64,000 nt of DNA, from the NCBI GenBank assembly GCA_013396755.1, contig VWZF01002261.1:2875087-2939086 (forward strand), written 5' to 3'. This DNA comes from Sclerurus mexicanus (lineage: Eukaryota; Chordata; Aves; Passeriformes; Furnariidae). Made by a program: the position numbers and the translations under genes. This document shows, in pieces, positions 27,630 through 37,765 of the stretch (positions are counted from its first letter, which is position 1; every line of letters starts with the position of its first letter). The notes under the pieces are model-generated. The model ran no database searches, was not told the origin of the DNA, and saw nothing but the letters and a program-made list of their open reading frames with translations.

Positions 27630-28981
27630 GCCGGAAAACTAATACAAAACACCTAAAACTGACCAATACAGTAGCACTACTTGCATCCTGGGTTGTTGCA
27701 AACAACAGCCTGAGACAGAGGTAAAAGTGATCATTGTTCCCACAGGTTTATGTCACTGTTAGCAAAGGATGCAGTGAGAAAAACAGAATTTCCTAGGAAT
27801 GAATTACCAGGTAAAGATCTTCCATACTGCAGTAGGAATTAGTAACTTGACTGACTTGCAGAAAGCCAGCCATAGAATTCTCAAGCCGGAACATTTTGTT
27901 GTGAAACTCTCTAAGAAATTTGTCTGTTGAAATCCACATACAAATCCATAAAATCATCTTTGAAATGCTTCTTTCACAGGTTGCTTTTTCAGATTAAGTT
28001 GGCCTTCTCTGCTCCTCATTATATTTAAAAACCAAACAAATTAAACTTCTGCTGAGTGTTTGGGAGTTGCTGCAGCAGGATGGTTTCCAGTTAAGAGAGC
28101 AGCACCAGTGTGCAGCCAAACACTGCTCTAATGAGCACTCAAACAAAGCTCCTGGATTCAAAGGCTTCCATAAGTGCATATCGTTTGCAGTGTGTCCAGA
28201 GTGTTAACAAGTCAGTGCTACAGCAGCTCTGAGTAGGAAGCACATTCTGCTGTCACGGACCCTTGGTGGGGCCTGTTGACAGTCATCTGCTGTTTGCAGG
28301 AGGTCCTGTTGAATCAGAGAGTAGAGTCCCGTGCAAAGAGCAAATTGTGTAACAAAGAAAAGTAGTGACTCAGATATGCCAAGCTCAGATAATTTATCGT
28401 TGAAAGATGGAAAATAAATTTAATTTCTCATTGCAAATACAGCAGACCATAGTCTTTTCCTAGTGCAAAGGCACTCTATTCTCCCAAAGAACATATCCAC
28501 AAATGACTCCTGAAACTCTCATCAAAGATGCATATAGGATTATTTCCGGCACACCACACAAGCTCAATGGCTGACGTGAGGAAAGAGAAATCCACTGAAC
28601 AGTAGTTTCCAGAAAGATCCCATCTGTGTCTTCTCTGATTTACAGGATAATACTTCTCTAATCCTCAGCCATGCCAGTCTATTCTCACCAAGGGTTTCCA
28701 AAGTAAATAATGTATCTTGCTGAATTTGCTTCAAAGCATATGGATCTGTTGCCTTAATTTCTAAGTCAGCGTGAAGAGACCAGAAGCAGGTAAGCTCCAG
28801 GGAAACAGAGAAAAGCTTAAAGAAATATTTGCAAAGTCTTGAGTGGTAAGTGTTAACATGAATATAGGTTAAATAGACAGCATTCCCATGAAAACATGGT
28901 TCAAGTGAGGCTCTTCCAGTTTGGGCTCACAGATGAAAAGCAGGGTGTGAACCACTTAATGTTCCTGGACTTCCAAACTCA

Positions 28982-29002
28982 CTCCCTCCCCTCCCCTCCC
29001 CA
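28982..29002. repeat. Pyrimidine-rich (CCCCT)n tract
   Basis: Short run of C-rich units with a T every four or five bases. On the minus strand it is a G-rich run, so G-quadruplex formation is conceivable but not shown. Confidence 0.85.
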
Positions 29003-29587
29003 CAAAAGCTTTCCAAATTTATCTGGAAAGCAGATATTTTTCAACAGTTAGTGTCCCATGAAAAAAAGGAATCTTGAGGCTGGAGTAAATACATATACGT
29101 AAAGAGATTTTGGCAATCCTTCTACTGTCTGGGTCTTGTTAAACTCCTACTGACAGGCTTGCATTGTACAAAGGAACAGAAAAGGTCAGGTGCATTCTTA
29201 AACAAAAGCAATGCCAAAGTTTCTTTTAGATAAATTTATGTTCAACAGTTTATGCATATAATTCATTTGCTGAGCTTTTTCTCAGAATTGTTGGAATTGA
29301 ATGTCAGTTATATAAATTATGCAAAAAAAATTTGTTTGTGTGTATACAGCAGAGGATTCAGACAAATAACTCAATGCTACAGAGGCATTCCTCAGAGTCA
29401 GTATTCTTAAGATTTTAAAGGACAAGAGCTTTGCTCTCAAGTATGTTTTTTTCACAGTACGCATCTATAAACTCCAGGGTTTTTTTATTGTAAAAATTGC
29501 CAGGTTTTATGTTTAGACTTCTAGTATTCTAATTAGAAGACTACTCCAGAGAGGTTTTAAAGCTCCCTACTACTCTCCAGATTAAAA

Positions 29588-29950
29588 CAACTTTGATCAT
29601 TTAGGTTGGAAAAGACCTCCAAGATCATCGAGTCCAACCATTAACCCAGCATTATGAACCCCACTACTAAAATGTGTTCTCTATTGCCACGTCCTTTAAT
29701 TACCTCCAGGGATGGTGACTCTACCACTTCCCTGGGCAGCCTGTTCCTTGTTTGGCTGACAAACCTTTTGGTGAAGGAATCTTTCCTAACATTCAATTTA
29801 AACCCATCCTGGCAAAACATCAGGCCATTTCCTCTGCTCTTGTTGCTTGTTATGTGGGAGAAGAGACTGAGCCCCACCTGCCTACAGCCCCCTTTCCAGT
29901 TTATACAAGCCTGTTCTGGTGCCATTCTTCACCACGGGAAAAATGTCCTC
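29588..29950 (-). mobile_element. CR1 LINE 3' fragment (copy A)
   Basis: The left end, read on the minus strand, carries the CR1 3' signature: a GGTTGGACTCGATGATCTTG-like block complementary to about 29618-29637, followed by a TTTTCCAACCTAAA-like block. This is diagnostic of avian CR1 non-LTR retrotransposons. The body encodes the C-terminal end of ORF2, listed separately. The 5' portion (ORF1, endonuclease, reverse transcriptase) is absent, as expected for 5'-truncated CR1 insertions. The 5' boundary at about 29950 is approximate. Confidence 0.93.
29641..29925 (-). pseudogene. CR1 ORF2 C-terminal remnant (copy A)
   Basis: The 94-codon minus-strand frame includes, at residues about 44-75, a segment ending in NRLPREVVESPSLEV that matches the conserved C-terminal tail of CR1 ORF2, downstream of the reverse transcriptase domain. 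The region after residue 75 diverges and leads into the 3' UTR-like part. With no catalytic domain, this cannot act in retrotransposition. The start codon is arbitrary: it is only the first Met in a relic. Confidence 0.88.
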
Positions 29951-29984
29951 TAACAAATAGCTGGCAACAACTGTAGACACCTTC

Positions 29985-30305
29985 GAATCATAGAATGCTT
30001 TGGGTTGGAGGGGACCTTAAAGACCACCTTGTTCCAACCCCTGTTCCCATGGCCCCGTTCCCTGCCACTAGAGCAGGTTGCTCAGAACTCTCGAACACTT
30101 CCAGAGATGGAGAGCCACAGATTCTCTGGGCAACCTGTACCAGTGCATCATCACCCTCACAGTGAAGAATTTGCTCTGTTCTCTCTTCAGCTTTCTATCT
30201 GAAGCAAATCTGGGTCTTATAGTCGCTCTTATCTCTCCTGAACATCCCTGTAACCCTTCCCTGCGTTTGCTGCATCTTTCTTTTTCCTTAAGGTCTGTTT
30301 TTTAA
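29985..30305 (-). mobile_element. CR1 LINE 3' fragment (copy B)
   Basis: Starts on the plus strand with AATCATAGAATG, the complement of the CR1 terminal ATTCTATGA unit, then GGGTTGGAGGGGACCTTAAA, the complement of the CR1 3' signature. Read on the minus strand, about 30070-30190 encodes a decayed segment with FFTVRV and RLPRESV, homologous to the ORF2 C-terminus of other CR1 copies, broken afterwards by a frameshift. It lies only about 35 bases from copy A in the same orientation but is a separate insertion, since each has its own 3' end. The 5' limit is approximate. Confidence 0.9.
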
Positions 30306-30359
30306 TGGTACTAGGGTATCAGCTTTCTAGGTCATTTCCCAAAGGTACTCGTGCTCCTC

Positions 30360-30760
30360 TGCCAAGCCCCGGCATTCCCGGCGGGACCGCGCCTGGCACG
30401 CACCGCAGGAGCGGGGGACGCAGCGCGGCGCCGAGCTCTGCTTCGAGACCGGAGAGATGCTGTCGCTGCGGAGAAGTGCAGCCTCCTCCTTCAGCCCTTG
30501 TTCTTGCCCTCCCTTCCCTTGCCTGCCCACACTCATCTTGGACAGCTAGTGCCTTCCGTCCCGCACGGTCCCGAAAGGTTGGAAGCTCCAGGGAGCGCAG
30601 AGACGCTCCCGGCAGCGCCTGCGGGGACCCGGCGGCGCGGGGGGCGAGAGCGGCCGGGTGGGAAAACGATGGGCTCGGAAGCCGGGGCCGCCCGGGTGGG
30701 CTCCGGCGGGAATGCGGGATCCCAGCACAGCTGCGGGGGACTGCCCGGGGAGAGGGACTC
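30360..30760. promoter_or_regulatory. Isolated CpG island
   Basis: By hand count there are roughly 40 CpG dinucleotides in about 400 bases, in two dense parts (30370-30480 and 30550-30740) separated by a C/T-rich segment without CpG (30481-30540). The rest of the window is strongly CpG-depleted. In bird genomes such islands often mark promoters, so this may be the start of an unannotated transcript. Long open frames on both strands here (188 and 169 codons plus, 149 and 140 minus) overlap one another and are explained by high GC lowering stop frequency; none has a recognised domain. Alternative: a GC-rich part of a mobile element, given CR1 fragments on both sides. No TATA box was seen. Confidence 0.65.
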
Positions 30761-30879
30761 AGCTCCATGGCTCAGGAATACGAGGGAAGGAGGGAAGGAT
30801 TGGAACTGCATCCACTTCCCCTGGGAGGGGTCTGTGAGAGAGACTGTGACAAGGGGGTGATCAACTCCTGACAACCCTG
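30761..30879. other. Linker between CpG island and CR1 copy C
   Basis: Purine-rich sequence of about 120 bases. I cannot assign it to the island or to CR1. It may be the decayed 5' edge of the plus-strand CR1. Confidence 0.4.
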
Positions 30880-30885
30880 AACTGA

Positions 30886-31209
30886 GTGCTCCAGCTGGAT
30901 GCATGGGGCCAGATAGGATTCCTCCCGGGGTACTGGGAAAGCTGGCTGAGACCATCGTGGACCCCTCTGTGTTATTTTCAACAGTGTTGGGAGTCTGGAA
31001 AGGACCCAGTTGGCTGGAAGCTGGCTACTGCTATCCTGGTTTTCAAGAAGGATGACCCTCTATCTACAGGCCTGTCAGTTTCAATATTACCTGGTAAAAT
31101 TATGGGGAAAGTTATTCTAGGAGTTACTGAAAAACACTTGAGAAACAGTACAGTCATTGCTCATAGCACAAGGGGAAAGCCCTGCTTAACCAATTTATTT
31201 TTTTTTTAA
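30886..31209 (+). pseudogene. CR1 reverse transcriptase remnant, N-terminal part
   Basis: A 107-codon frame. Residues about 36-104 match the beginning of the CR1 RT: a WESGKDPVGWKLATAILVFKK block (motif usually containing a W, then I-FKK), then SILPGKIMGKVIL, then KPCLTNL. Residues 1-35 are in the wrong register relative to the upstream GPD-like coding, which indicates a frameshift near 30985. It ends in a poly-T run (31198-31208) that gives Phe codons. Non-functional. Confidence 0.85.
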
Positions 31210-31345
31210 CCAATAATTTCCTTTTATGCCAAGTTCCAAAGCCTTTGGCACTGTGTCTCACAGCATGCTCTGGATAACCCTTCCAGCTCACAGCTAGACA
31301 GGTCCAGTTGGGTAAGCAACTGGCTGACATGTTGGGCACAGAGGG

Positions 31346-31657
31346 TTGCAAAGGGTTCCCCAGGGCTCAGTTTTAGGGCCAGTGCTCTTTGAGGTTTTTA
31401 TAAATGATCTGGATGCAGGTATCAAATGTACATTAAGTAAGTTTCCTGATAATACCAAAATAGGAGGAGCTGTGAATACCCTAAAGGGCAGAGAGGTCTT
31501 ACAGAGGGATCTGCTTAGGTTAGAGAGCTGGGCAGCATCCGATCATATGGAATTGAACATGAACACGTGCCAGATTCTCCACCTGGGGCAGGATAATCCT
31601 GGTGGAGCATTGGGAGACAAGATGTTGGAGAGCAGTCTGGAAGAAAGAGATCTGTAG
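31346..31657 (+). pseudogene. CR1 reverse transcriptase remnant, catalytic part
   Basis: A 103-codon frame with the PQGSVLGPVLF motif at residues 5-15 and FINDLD at 18-23, both typical of LINE RT palm motifs. The catalytic box, FADD in active CR1 elements, reads FPDN at residues 33-36 (31442-31453), so one of the two adjacent aspartates needed for metal binding is lost. A LESWA block at residues 54-58 and a LHLG block near 73-76 follow. The frame shifts before the next conserved segment. Confidence 0.9.
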
Positions 31658-31697
31658 GTTTAGGTTGACAGGAAGTTGAATATGAGTCAGCAGTGCC

Positions 31698-31937
31698 GTG
31701 GCTGCCAGGAGGACTAGCTGTGTCCTGAGAGACATCAGGCACAGCATCGCTAGCCAGTTGAGGGAGATTGTCTCACTCTACTCTGCACTGGTGCAGCTTC
31801 ACCTTGAATATTGTGTGCGATTTTGGGTGCCTCAGTGTAAGGAGGACATCAAACTGTTAGAGTGTATCCAGAGAAAAGTGGCCAATTTGTTGAAAAGCCT
31901 TGAGGGCAAGACAGCAGGGACAGAAAGTTGGACTTGA
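31698..31937 (+). pseudogene. CR1 ORF2 remnant after the RT domain
   Basis: A 79-codon frame matching the region just downstream of the RT domain. Key blocks are SALVQLHLEYCVRFWVPQ at residues about 29-46 and DIKLLECIQRK at 50-60, ending in LEGKT at 68-72. The usual continuation is missing: after eight more residues the CR1 3' end sequence begins, which indicates a deletion of the last part of ORF2. Confidence 0.9.
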
Positions 31938-32700
31938 TGATCCCTATGGGTCCCTTTCAAGCAGACATACTCAGTTTCTGAGGCTGGAGTTAACATGTGT
32001 ACTGCAAAGAGAACTTGGCACAGCCAAGACCTGGCACAAGAGGTCAGGGTGCCCACAGGGCACACTGAACATGGCAGTGTCAGCACCGTAACACAGGGAT
32101 GGCACTTCATCAGGGGAGAACAATTTTAACCTTTACTGAGCAGATTTCTATGTCAGTAGCTTACAGATACTACAGAAATAATTAATAAACCAAGTCTGTC
32201 TGAACTGCTCTTTCAGCAGGAATTTCTCTCACTGTTCCCCAAATCCATGGTGTCGTGCTTTATCCTTTTACATGTCTGCTTCTGTTAACACTGTCTCAAA
32301 GATCATCTACTTCTTCATGTCTTAGTAGCACCCTTTTTCATTCCCAAAACTTTTTTTCACTAGCCTGGGATAGCAAATGCTAATTTCTCAATGTGATCTT
32401 ACTTTGTCTGAAGCAGGAATTATACAGTATGAGATGTGACCTGATGCTTGCCGTAAGTCTCCCACAATGGTAAGTCACAAAGTCCTTAAAAATCTGTCAG
32501 AGAGGGGCAAGGCAACACAATAATTTTAACCTAGAGATACATTTAGTACATTAGATTTCATACAATTTCACCACTGTATTATTTTGTAGCAGCACATAAA
32601 ATGGTTTTGCAAAGAAGTTCAAACACTAATAAAGCACATAGGTTTTTGAGATTCTTTTTCCTTACATATACCTAATACTGGAGATAAGTATAGAATACAA

Positions 32701-32745
32701 AAGAAAAAAACCAACTAATTAAGAAAAAAACAAACAAACAAAAAT
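32701..32745. repeat. A-rich / (CAAA)n tract
   Basis: A-runs with AAC and CAAA units, including three to four pure CAAA units near 32729-32743. Confidence 0.85.
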
Positions 32746-33578
32746 AAATCTTAGGTACACTAGTTGGTGCTCTTCAAAAGAAATACAAGTGTGGTAGTCC
32801 TAAAAGACTATATGCACCTTTTTTAAAGATGCAGGGCTGAGGTATTTTGTTTTGTTTTTAAGAAAAACTAGGTTAAGCACTTAATCTTGCATTACAGTTA
32901 TGGAAGGACTATATGTTATGTGCAGATACTCCAGTATCAATTTCCTGCCTTCCAACCAAATGCCACTTGTAGTAATCTTATCCACCTTATTCTAGAAAAA
33001 AGGGTATTGTCGTGATAGATGAAAGCAGTTTTTCCTTAAAGCCACCTTAGTATGGCAACAACTGAGCTCTGAACCATGGCATTGAGGTCTGTACATCTTG
33101 TCACAGCAGTTTATGAAGAGGATAAACTAGATCTTTAAAGCAGCAACAAAGAATATGTGTGAAGCCTTATTTTCATTTCAATGTAGTTGAAGTTTTATTG
33201 CCAAGATCAATAAACCCAGAGACTGCATCTCTAGGCATGCATTTAATCTAAAGGTCTTCATTGAATCACATCACTCCACAGAAGTGTTTGCAATGGTGGA
33301 CGCTCCCCAGCACAAACATAACATGAGATCCAGAATCACCAGTGCCTTCTCTGACAGTCAGACCTTGCCCAAAGAAGAGCACTTGCAAATTTCAGATGAA
33401 CTGATAAGTGGTCAAAGTTAGACAAGTGTGGCTTAAGTCTGTTCAGCTCCACAGTGGAGGCAGTTCTAAAGTCATGCAGCCTCTAGTCTCTGTTAGCTGA
33501 AGGGTGATGAGTTACGGCAAACTGAAGTCAGCATGTACTTTTGGTCATCACGGCATGTGTTTAGCAGTAAAGAAAGGC

Positions 33579-33597
33579 AAAAAACAAACAAACAAAA
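33579..33597. repeat. (CAAA)n tract
   Basis: A short run of CAAA-type units, similar in style to 32701-32745. Confidence 0.85.
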
Positions 33598-33753
33598 GTA
33601 TTTATTTCCAAAAAAAGATCAATCTCTTGGGATATCTGCTTAGCCCTAATTCAGAACAGACTCTTGATGCAACAGATTACCCTGAGCAACCTAGCAAGAC
33701 ATTTGTTTCTCAAAAATAAAAACATGCCAAATCTGTTTGTGTAAACATTCGGC

Positions 33754-33840
33754 TTTTTTTTTTTTTTTAATTCCAGAACAGAGATGATTTGAATCAACTG
33801 TCTTTCAGAACTGATATGTCAGCAGGAAAAAAAAAAAAAA
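33754..33840. repeat. Poly-T / poly-A pair in inverted arrangement
   Basis: T15 at 33754-33768 and A14 at 33827-33840, separated by 58 bases. The two runs are complementary and could pair, but two homopolymers this close may be chance in AT-rich DNA. Confidence 0.8.
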
Positions 33841-35852
33841 GTGGGGTCTAAAGGATTTTATAGCGCTCCTTTTGCTATCAATAAAAACAATATTGGCATT
33901 TTGGTGAGGTATTTCTTAAGTTTTCTACAAATCTTATCTATCATGGAAATAAAGAAAATCTCATTTATTGCAAAGTTTTTTCCTGCATTGGGAAGGACTG
34001 GAAAAGCAGAAAACCATTAAAAAAGAAGAAAGGGTATGTACAACATCTAGGAATTCACATGTGTTCCACAGTTACATGTGAGCCCTGTCCTCTGAAGAAG
34101 GGATGTATGGGTGTTACTTTGCATCATAAAAAGAATATGACTCATTGTCATACTGCTAGGAAGACAGAAGCATTATAGTTGCAGAGAAACAAAAGGCTAG
34201 ATTATAAAATGTATTGGAAGAATTATTTCACTTAAACCCAAGAGTATTATTTCAGTTCTTGAAACTGCACTTCAAGAAATTTGTAGATTTTTTGGAAAAA
34301 GTTCAAAAGGAAATGGAATAAATGATTTGAGATTAAATATAAATACAGTTTTAATCAATGACTTAAGAGAACAGGACAGGAACTATACATCACACTGTAC
34401 TCCGTAACTTAGAATATTAAGCTGAAACAAATTGAGATGTTTTAAGGAAAGATTTATTTAAAGGGAAGAACATAGTCTTCAAATACATGAAGATTAAGTG
34501 CTATATATATTCTCAGTTCTCTGTGAATAGAGTGAGAAATGACAGGCTTGAAGTAGTAAAAGGGTGGTGAAATGTGGACTGGACAAACAATATCTCCTAA
34601 AAATATGGAACAAACGGCTTTGAAGGATGTATAGTGTTCAATAGCAGAAGTCTTAGCAAAGAGCTAAGAAAAACAGAACCAGACCCAGTTCTGTCCAGAA
34701 TTATATAGATATGCTTTGGCTCAGGAGATTTAGGTGTCATTCATTTCTTTTCCTGGGACTCTGAGCTAGGAGTGTTAGAGACTACTTAATTACACTTTAT
34801 AAAGTTTTTTAAGGTGGATGAGAACATAAAACTGTAATTAAAAAAATGCTTAGAATAAAAAGTTATTTTCCTTTTGGATTTATTTAGCTGCTAAGACAGA
34901 GGAAACTGAAGTATCACAACAATGACCAAACTTCAGTGTATTGAAAGCATATACATGCCAACAAACCTGAAAGGGTTTTCTTCTTCCCCTTCAAATGTCT
35001 TGAAAGACATGTCAAATGCTAGCAAACTGTAAGCAGATTCTAAAAGCACAACAGTAAATAATGTACAATAAATTGGTTTTGCTCAACATACAGACTTCTA
35101 CCCTAGTTCCTTAGAGCTTAAGTCTTCCAACCATAAGTGGATCAGTCCTGCAGGGAATCAAGGGCTAAATATTTCCTGTAGTCTCTTCAACACTGTTTGG
35201 AACTAGCCCTGCTCTGGAGAAAGGCATGGAAAAAAATCTGGTTTAGTGAGAACCAGGGAACCTCCTTCTGACTCTTGGACTCTTCTAGCCAGTTTTCCTA
35301 AACTGTGCTGAAAGCTAAAAATAGCACGCTGACAACACTGAATGTCAAAATGAAATGAGGTGGTGAGATTTGGCTGCATAGAGAAAGAGAATTACCTATC
35401 ACCAAAGGAGTTTAAGGGCATTACAGAACAGCAAGGCAGTCTCAAAGCACTCCTGCAAAATAGGCACTGTTTTAAAGAGTTGTGCAACAAAAACACTGCT
35501 TCAGGATTAACAGAGGCTACAAGCAATTCCATGTGTTTTTTAAGAAAGAAGTCTGGAAGAAAAATCAAGCAGACTTTTAAATGTTAAAGTCATTAGACCT
35601 TTTGAAAATCATCAAGTTTTGGCTTCTAAACAAGCTATAGAAACTACTTAGAAATGGCCATTTTCTTTGATCTCAGATGAAGATTTCTTTGGTCTATTTT
35701 CATGCTAACTCATATTTTACTTAGTGTAGTTCTTTTATAAATATGTCAAGACGTAATTTTACTATAAAATGTCTGTGATAAGGACATACATAGGATTGCA
35801 AAAAATCTGTGTCCAATAACCAGCAGGTCTGATATCCATTTGGAGGTGCACA

Positions 35853-36125
35853 TCATAGAATCGTAACATTTTTAAGGTTTGAAAGGACCTCTAGGGTCAT
35901 CAACTGTTAACACTGCTGTGTTCACTGTTAAACCGTGTTCCCAGGGGCCACATCTACACGTTTTTGAATGCCTTGAGGGATGGTGATTCCACCGGTTTCC
36001 TGGGCAGCCTGTTCCAACACTTGACCATCCTTTCAGCGATGAAGTTTTTCCTAACATCCAATCTAAACACCCCCTGATGCAACTTAAGCCCATTTCCCCT
36101 TGTGATGTTGCTTGTTACCTGTGAC
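35853..36125 (-). mobile_element. CR1 LINE 3' fragment (copy D)
   Basis: The left end on the plus strand reads ATCATAGAATCG, the complement of the CR1 terminal ATTCTATGA unit, followed by AAAGGACCTCTAGGGTCATC, the complement of the CR1 3' signature. The minus strand then encodes the ORF2 C-terminus. 5'-truncated; the right boundary is placed where protein similarity fades (about 36115-36125), although the frame stays open to 36253. Confidence 0.93.
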
Positions 36126-36253
36126 AACCTTGCTACAACCTCAAACAACATCCCATGAGTATCAGAGACATGAACATGAAGCTTCTCTTTTTCTCTTGAG
36201 CAGAGGTGCTCTTTGCCCTCTAAGTCCCAAAAGAAGGTAGCACAAAATTCCAT
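35954..36253 (-). pseudogene. CR1 ORF2 C-terminal remnant (copy D)
   Basis: A 99-codon minus-strand frame. Residues about 47-98 match the CR1 ORF2 C-terminus well: TSNITRGNGLKLHQG at 47-61, FRLDVRKNF at 63-71, WNRLPRKPVESPSLKAF at 80-96. The first 46 residues are not obviously CR1 and may be host sequence read through, or an older part of the element. It is the best-preserved CR1 C-terminal segment in the window, but it has no catalytic domain. Confidence 0.88.
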
Positions 36254-36417
36254 ACACCATTGGAAAAACAGAAAATATTTTTACCTAAAAATCAGGATTT
36301 TTTAATGTAAACAACGCAGTGTGGAGAAATATCTATTGCAAACCCATGTCTGACAAAAGTAATTATCTGTATTTCCCTTGTTTCTATTACAGCCTATCAA
36401 TCATTTTTACCCTGATG

Positions 36418-36431
36418 AAAAAAAAAAAAAA
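36418..36431. repeat. Poly-A run
   Basis: Fourteen consecutive A followed by GAAAAA. Simple homopolymer. Confidence 0.9.
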
Positions 36432-37751
36432 GAAAAACTAGATTTTGCAACACAAGTTACACAAGAGCCCAATTTAGGTGCAATCTTATGGGAGAGAGGT
36501 AAGAAAAGTCAATACCTCAAGGGTGCAACTAATTAAAAATTTCTGATGACTCAAATACCATTCTGGTATTTTATCTCCTTGTAGCAGAAAGTACTTTAGC
36601 CTGTAACATTAACCTCCCAGTGCTGCAACTAGTCCAACTTAATTGGAGAATCAAATTCTTAATCTGGCATCATAGAAAACCAAAAAATCTCAGGTTATTT
36701 CAATGTCAGCATTATGCAATATTATTCTTTTAAGTCAATTTCAAGCTTCACTGTGTGTACTTTGGCTGCAGTAATAAAGATGCTAAGGAGCACTAAAATT
36801 TTTGTTGTTTAGAAAAATTTCAGAACAAATAGTTCATCTTTTTACCAGCAGACCCCCATGTCACAAGGATGAAAGAAAATGCTGCATTACTTTTGCAGTT
36901 CTTTCATTTTTCTCCTGGTGAAGTGTTATGTAGACTACATCATCTATCACCCTTTCCCACTGGGAATCTAATGAAGGATTTCTATCTTGACTCAAATTAA
37001 GGAAGTCTTTTTTAAAATCAAATGACTGTACTAATAAAGTATGATTTTCCCATTTGGGGAGATCTCCTTAGGTACTAAGGCTGACTTCACCTTAGAAATG
37101 TCCCAAGTCTGTAACAAAATATCTTCCAGATTAGTTTAGTCCTTCCCTCATATTTTGATCTCTGATCCTCTATTGATAAGAAAATGTCAATTCACAGTTG
37201 GTTCTCAGTAAATCCTAATTCACACCAGGAGGAGCTGGTGCCAACTGCACACTTTGAATATGATGTGTTCTTGAACTTGATAGTTACTGCAAAGTCAACT
37301 TCAACATCAGCTACAATTTTCACATATTCTGAAATATTTGTGATAAATAAATCTCTGATTCCAGACAAGGCATTAACATTTTCCTTACTTGTTAATGAAG
37401 CAAATTTCCTTTCTCCCACTCCTCCTCATCAGGTCTCTAAACAGACTGGGTTTGCAGCGTGGACTCAGTCCTCTCTTTCCAGTCTCAGGTGTCAATTTGA
37501 GTGAGTCTGTCAATCAGACTGAATGTACAGAGAGAATAGGTTGGGATAAAACCAGAAAATATTTCTTCCATTGACATATGAAGTAATTAGTTTTTCATTG
37601 ACAGAGAATTCCAGTAATTTTTAAAGCCCTTTTCAATTTTGTTTGCAAGGGTCCTGTCCATTAATTTTCTTCTCGTTGCATGAGGGGTTCAAAGCTCTTA
37701 ACCAGCAGTTAGCTGTTGCTGGCTTAAAGACTTATCTGACAATATCAAGGG

Positions 37752-37765
37752 AAAAAAAAAAAAAA
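37752..37765. repeat. Poly-A run
   Basis: Fourteen consecutive A followed by GAAAAAA. Simple homopolymer. Confidence 0.9.

Larger units (their letters stand above)
18146..29587. other. Unannotated, mostly AT-rich noncoding sequence
   Basis: No gene or clear interspersed repeat recognised in 11.4 kb. The longest open frames are 109 codons (23558-23887, minus) and 107 codons (18495-18818, minus), without recognisable domains; the second lies in a patch of higher GC (about 18540-18830). Simple repeats inside the span are listed separately. Ancient decayed transposons could be present and would need profile searches to detect. Confidence 0.5.
30880..31960 (+). mobile_element. CR1 LINE, internally deleted copy with RT remnants (copy C)
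   Basis: This plus-strand CR1 starts within the reverse transcriptase part of ORF2 (GPDRIPPGVL-like coding at about 30905-30935) and ends with GTTGGACTTGATGATCCCTA at 31929-31948, the CR1 3' signature. Coding matches occur in at least three registers: 30990-31200, then a short DFSKAFDTVSH-like relic near 31225-31265, then 31346-31657, then 31698-31937. Compared with a complete CR1, the ORF1 and endonuclease regions are missing, the RT is shortened near 31200-31345, and the ORF2 C-terminal segment present in copies A, B and D is absent, because the frame passes from an LEGKT motif almost directly to the 3' signature. Dead element. Confidence 0.92.
31961..35852. other. Unannotated AT-rich noncoding sequence
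   Basis: No gene or clear interspersed repeat. Open frames do not exceed about 92 codons, and the longest (31832-32110, minus) is partly antisense to CR1 copy C. Confidence 0.5.

Noticed and set aside
30305..30871. 188-codon plus-strand open frame, the longest in the window
   Set aside because: It lies in the CpG island, where high GC lowers stop frequency. Long frames also exist in other registers and on the other strand, the product is Arg/Gly/Ala/Pro-rich with no domain, and no splice or conservation evidence is available.
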